Both the position numbers and the translations under genes were made by a program. A DNA stretch of 8,394 nt from an uncultured Myxococcales bacterium (lineage in GTDB: Bacteria > Myxococcota > UBA727 > VGSZ01), in contig CAJBHN010000846.1 in the NCBI GenBank assembly GCA_903952805.1, forward strand, positions 1 to 8,394. Reading direction: 5' to 3'. Each line of letters opens with the position of its first letter. Positions within the stretch are counted from its first letter, which is position 1. Below, one piece after another: positions 5,727-8,394 of the stretch. Under the pieces are notes generated by a model. The model ran no database searches. It was not told the origin of the DNA and saw nothing but the letters and a program-made list of their open reading frames with translations.

Positions 5727-6944
5727 GGTGGCGCCATGTTCCATGGCGCTGCGCAACACATGACCCCAGAGAGCTCGTTCAGCCGGAGTCGCCGTCGAGA
5801 GGGCTTCATGCAGCGCAGCGTGCACCGCGCGCAAATCGCCAGCCTCCAGCGCGGCCGCAAGCGCGTGGGAGCTGCTTCGGACGTGGTCAACGGTGGCATG
5901 AGCATCTGACATGGCCGCGTCGACGGTGGCGTGCGAGGCGCAGCCAGCCAGAAAGCCGGCAACGAGCGCCGAGGCGTCTTGCGGCAGCGTCGTGAAGGCG
6001 GCGAGGCTCTTCTCGGTGCCAGCGATGGCCGTCTTGGCCGCAATGAATTCCGCCAACACGAGGGCGGGCTCACCGCCCTTCATCAATCCCAGGGCAGGCC
6101 CCGGACCAAAGAAGGTGAGGCCAGCGGTGGCGAGGTCAACCATGCTGCCAGCGACGAAGCCTGCGCCGTCGACGATGGCGACACCGGTGCGAGGGTATTT
6201 GAGATGCTGCACGGCCTGGTGGTGACGATGGAAGGCGTGGATGGCGGCCTCACCCGAGTGCAGGGTTGCTTCAGCAAGCACTCGGGCGCTGGTGTTGAGA
6301 TGGGGAGCCAGAGCGAAGCCGACGACGAACGCGGCCTCGAGGTCAACGTCATTTGAAAGTCGGTCAACCAGCGACGCTCCTCCCAACAACAACGCTGTCG
6401 GATCAAGGCGTCCGGCCTCGACCGCACGCTCGATGGCTCCCACACCGCGCGTCACCTGCTCGGCTCGCTGGCTGCCGTGGGCCACCGCACGGGCGAGGTC
6501 CGCGTCGATGCCGGCGGCCACCAGCGCCGCCTCCAACGCCGCCTCGCGAGCAGTCCCCAATGGAGCCGCTGAACGCCGGTCGACCTGCTGCAGACGAGCG
6601 TCGACCTCGACGAACAGCTGGCGCGCATCACGAGACTGAACCCCCATTTGTGCCATGCGCATACTGATGGCGTTGCCCGCATGCGCCGACGACGACTGGG
6701 CCGACGACGACTGGGCCGACGACGGCGACGCCGTGGCCTGCTCGATCAGATGCTCGACGACATCGCGCGCCACCGTTGGTCCCTGGGGAATGCACTGTGG
6801 CGCCAGCGCCGGAGCAAGAGTGTTGACGCCGATGACCGTCAGCAACCCGCCAGAAACGACTCGCTGACCGAGAGTCCGCGTTGTGCGTGGCGCCTGCGAG
6901 CCTGGCGTGGTCTGGCGACTGTGGAGGGCGTGACGAACCGTCAT
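5709..6944 (-). CDS. Alanine-rich protein of unknown function, possibly exported
   Basis: A 411-residue protein that I do not recognise. The N-terminus is basic and Thr/Arg-rich, followed by a hydrophobic stretch VVSGGLLTVIGVNTLAPALA (29-48), which could be a signal peptide with a long n-region or a membrane anchor. A Ser-Ala-Gln repeat at 75-88 (SSAQS units) looks like a linker. From about 100 onward the protein is almost entirely Ala/Leu/His-rich predicted helix, with a His cluster AFHRHHQAVQH (237-247), a Gly-rich hydrophobic segment FVAGSMVDLATAGLTFFGPG (263-282) and a second near FLAGCA (331-336). No catalytic motif is evident. The ATG at 6944 lacks a clear ribosome site, so the start is uncertain. 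It lies 68 bp downstream of the DUF5995-like gene on the same strand, so the two may share a transcript. A helical envelope protein is the most I would infer. Confidence 0.82.
   Translation of the reverse strand: MTVRHALHSRQTTPGSQAPRTTRTLGQRVVSGGLLTVIGVNTLAPALAPQCIPQGPTVARDVVEHLIEQATASPSSAQSSSAQSSSAHAGNAISMRMAQMGVQSRDARQLFVEVDARLQQVDRRSAAPLGTAREAALEAALVAAGIDADLARAVAHGSQRAEQVTRGVGAIERAVEAGRLDPTALLLGGASLVDRLSNDVDLEAAFVVGFALAPHLNTSARVLAEATLHSGEAAIHAFHRHHQAVQHLKYPRTGVAIVDGAGFVAGSMVDLATAGLTFFGPGPALGLMKGGEPALVLAEFIAAKTAIAGTEKSLAAFTTLPQDASALVAGFLAGCASHATVDAAMSDAHATVDHVRSSSHALAAALEAGDLRAVHAALHEALSTATPAERALWGHVLRSAMEHGATGALVT
6685..6729. repeat. 15-bp tandem repeat GCCGACGACGACTGG (two exact copies, one diverged)
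   Basis: Exact units at 6685-6699 and 6700-6714, with a third starting identically at 6715 and diverging after GCCGACGACG. On the minus strand this encodes the SSAQS repeat (residues 75-88) of the 411-residue protein. The period is five codons, so the frame is kept. Confidence 0.8.
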
Positions 6945-7012
6945 TGGGTTTTTATCGGCCGCGAAGAGCCCGTTGGTCTCGTGATCTCATCGGTCATCCA
7001 GCGGACCCGGCG

Positions 7013-7786
7013 TCAGCACGGGCCAAGGACAGCGTCGAGAGAGGCCTCACGTGCGTGCGCTGCCACCGACATTCCGGCTCGGACCACGCGTGGATGTTCA
7101 CTACACTGCTGCAGCAGCTGGGCATTGGCGAAGGCCTCGGCCCGAATGACCTGGAAACCAAACCTCGACGTGGTTCCCTGGCCGACGATGGCGTCGACGG
7201 CGGCGCCGATCCACCAGCCCCTGAAGAACCCCTCGGCGTTCACCCCGTGACGCGCAAGGCCGTCGATGACGGCCGGCGTCGCCGACGCCAACGAGTCGCC
7301 GAACACCGCAAAGTCCTGCTTGAACGCAGGCCCCGCCTCAACCTTGACGAGAGCCTCCGCCAGATCGATCGACAGGTGGGCATTGATCGCCGAAGCCGCA
7401 GCCCTGAGCGAAGGAGGCCCTTCAGTGGCGAGTTCGAAGTGGCGCTGCCACGGTGCCGGAATGCTGCCGCCGGTGACCTGCGCGTGCAGCGCGTGCAAAT
7501 ATCGCTGACCGAAATCGACGATCAGTGCCCGCCCTTTTTCGGCGTCTTTGAGGCCACCATCAGCGATCAACTTGACGGCCGCCTTGGTGATGGCGACATA
7601 CACGGCGGGAAAGACGACGCGCCCATCTCCACGCAGTGCCACTTCGAGTTGCCTCAGCCGCACCAGCAGCGCCTCGGGAGTCTGAACAGCAGACGGACTG
7701 CTCAACGCCACGAGGTCTGCCTGCGGAGAGACCAAGACACCGTTGACGGTTGAAGGCGATTGCGGCGCAGCGACGATGCGGACCAT
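7013..7786 (-). CDS. DUF5995-like protein
   Basis: A 257-residue protein without a signal peptide or membrane segment. The N-terminal 35 residues are Val/Ser/Pro-rich and variable. Residues 38-180 follow the DUF5995 pattern as I recall it: LLVRLRQLEVALRGDG, then VFPAVYVAITKAAVKLIADG (58-77), VDFGQRYLHALHA (90-102), IPAPWQRHFE (109-118), and the hallmark AINAHLSIDLAEAL (133-146). The conserved N135, H137 and D141 are all present and could form a metal or substrate site, but the family has no established biochemical function to my knowledge. The C-terminal third (GFFRGWWIGAAVDAIV and later) is helical. The ATG at 7786 has only a weak CAGG upstream. It precedes the 411-residue gene by 68 bp on the same strand. 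Family call moderate to good; function unknown. Confidence 0.8.
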   Translation of the reverse strand: MVRIVAAPQSPSTVNGVLVSPQADLVALSSPSAVQTPEALLVRLRQLEVALRGDGRVVFPAVYVAITKAAVKLIADGGLKDAEKGRALIVDFGQRYLHALHAQVTGGSIPAPWQRHFELATEGPPSLRAAASAINAHLSIDLAEALVKVEAGPAFKQDFAVFGDSLASATPAVIDGLARHGVNAEGFFRGWWIGAAVDAIVGQGTTSRFGFQVIRAEAFANAQLLQQCSEHPRVVRAGMSVAAHAREASLDAVLGPC

Positions 7787-7918
7787 GCCTGACTATCGGT
7801 CAGCAGCGCCCACGTGTGACGCGCCTGGAGCGAGCATCAGCCGATCAACCGATGGGGAGCTTGGACGATTGGCCCGCCTGGCCACCATTGACCTGGCGTC
7901 ATGAAGCCGAGGACGCGC
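7787..7918. other. 132-bp gap between two minus-strand genes
   Basis: This gap separates the cytochrome gene from the DUF5995-like gene. I find no T-run terminator and no clear promoter. A small imperfect dyad (TGAC-TATCG-GTCA, 7790-7802) lies just before the start at 7786. Nothing else stands out. Confidence 0.5.
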
Positions 7919-8394
7919 TCACAGAGAACGAAGAAACAACACCAGGGCCTCGCGCTCCTGATTTGAAAGCTCACAACCAAAGACATGACCATCACTGCCC
8001 TGGGCCGGCAACGATGAGGGCGTGCGTGGGGTCAAGCACAGGAGTTCTTCAAGCGTGGCCACGCTGCCGTTGTGCAGGAAGCGACTCTGCGCCCACAAAC
8101 CGACAAGGCGTGGACTCTTCAGCTCGTGCGTCGGTGTTCCGGCAAAGTCGCAGCAATAGTCGCCATCAATGTCGGCGTCGCCCCAGGCCATCATCGCGGT
8201 ATCGGTACCAATCTCGGCGTAGGGCCACGTTGAGCGCCCCATGCCACGGGGCCCATCGTGACAGTCCAAACACCCGACGCTGGCAAACAATTGACGACCT
8301 TCTTGCGTATTCACAGGTGACACCGCTGGATTGGTCGGTGAACGCAGCGAGAGAATATATTCCTGCAACGGCGAGAGCCGTTCGTGACTCCACT
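7919..8394 (-). CDS. Di-haem cytochrome c peroxidase-like protein, C-terminal part (5' end outside the window)
   Basis: The last 157 residues of a protein that starts beyond the right edge; the frame stays open to the final base. It begins with LSPLQEYILSLRSPTNP (6-22), typical of the segment joining the two cytochrome domains. The haem-attachment motif CLDCH follows at 41-45 after EGRQLFASVG. The closing part has SPRLVGLWAQSRFLHNGSVATLEELL (93-118) and GHVFGCELSNQEREALVLFLRSL, both hallmarks of the cytochrome c peroxidase/MauG superfamily C-terminal domain. An acidic loop DADIDGD (72-78) followed by a Cys pair (80-81) is unusual and resembles a DxDxDG calcium loop. The enzyme would act in the periplasm, probably in peroxide reduction or another haem-c oxidation. 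Catalytic residues of the N-terminal domain are not visible, so peroxidase activity is not shown. Confidence 0.88.
   Translation of the reverse strand, partial: WSHERLSPLQEYILSLRSPTNPAVSPVNTQEGRQLFASVGCLDCHDGPRGMGRSTWPYAEIGTDTAMMAWGDADIDGDYCCDFAGTPTHELKSPRLVGLWAQSRFLHNGSVATLEELLCLTPRTPSSLPAQGSDGHVFGCELSNQEREALVLFLRSL

Noticed and set aside
6945..7012. GC-rich stretch followed by an A-run before the 411-residue gene as terminator or riboswitch
   Set aside because: Arms do not pair beyond three or four bases, and the A-run is on the wrong side for a minus-strand terminator (it reads A, not T, in the transcript).
6881..7753. 290-codon plus-strand open frame opposite the DUF5995-like gene
   Set aside because: Arg/Asp-rich shadow composition without motifs. 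The minus-strand product has the INAHLSIDL hallmark.

Overview
The window is high-GC bacterial DNA with strong G/C preference at third codon positions. It carries seven protein-coding genes (two cut by the window edges), no RNA genes, and no CRISPR or insertion sequence that I can see. The gene content includes exported lipoproteins, an acidic Glu-Gly repeat linker behind a signal peptide, an HDOD protein, a di-haem peroxidase-like cytochrome and a Pla-1/VolA-like hydrolase. This suits a Gram-negative, predatory or saprophytic lineage of the former Deltaproteobacteria (Myxococcota or Bradymonadota-like). That placement is inference from protein style, not from a marker gene.

Layout. Bases 1-1033 (minus) hold most of an HDOD signalling protein. 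It keeps an HD dyad, and near the left edge it runs in frame into what looks like a beta-propeller repeat. Bases 1034-1397 are a divergent intergenic region with a 9-bp tandem repeat, a CRP-like palindrome and a perfect small hairpin. Three plus-strand genes for exported proteins follow. The first (1398-2831) has a Glu-Gly linker and a domain resembling DUF3370. The second (2850-4868), only 18 bp downstream, is a 672-residue lipoprotein alpha/beta-hydrolase with a complete Ser-Asp-His triad. After a 156-bp gap containing three perfect 11-bp direct repeats comes the third (5025-5690), a CpeT/CpcT-like lipoprotein. Three minus-strand genes converge on it: an uncharacterised alanine-rich protein (5709-6944), a DUF5995-like protein (7013-7786) and the C-terminal part of a haem-c peroxidase-like protein (7919 to the right edge).

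How the genes may work together. The 1398 and 2850 genes are almost certainly co-transcribed; the CpeT-like gene probably has its own promoter. All three products should leave the cytoplasm, and two carry clear lipoboxes, so this is an envelope or secretion cluster. Two of the three belong to families best known from cyanobacteria (DUF3370 and CpeT), although nothing here suggests photosynthesis. That pairing, the HDOD-propeller fusion and the 11-bp operator-like array are the points most worth following up. Family names are from memory of conserved patterns and need profile searches to confirm.
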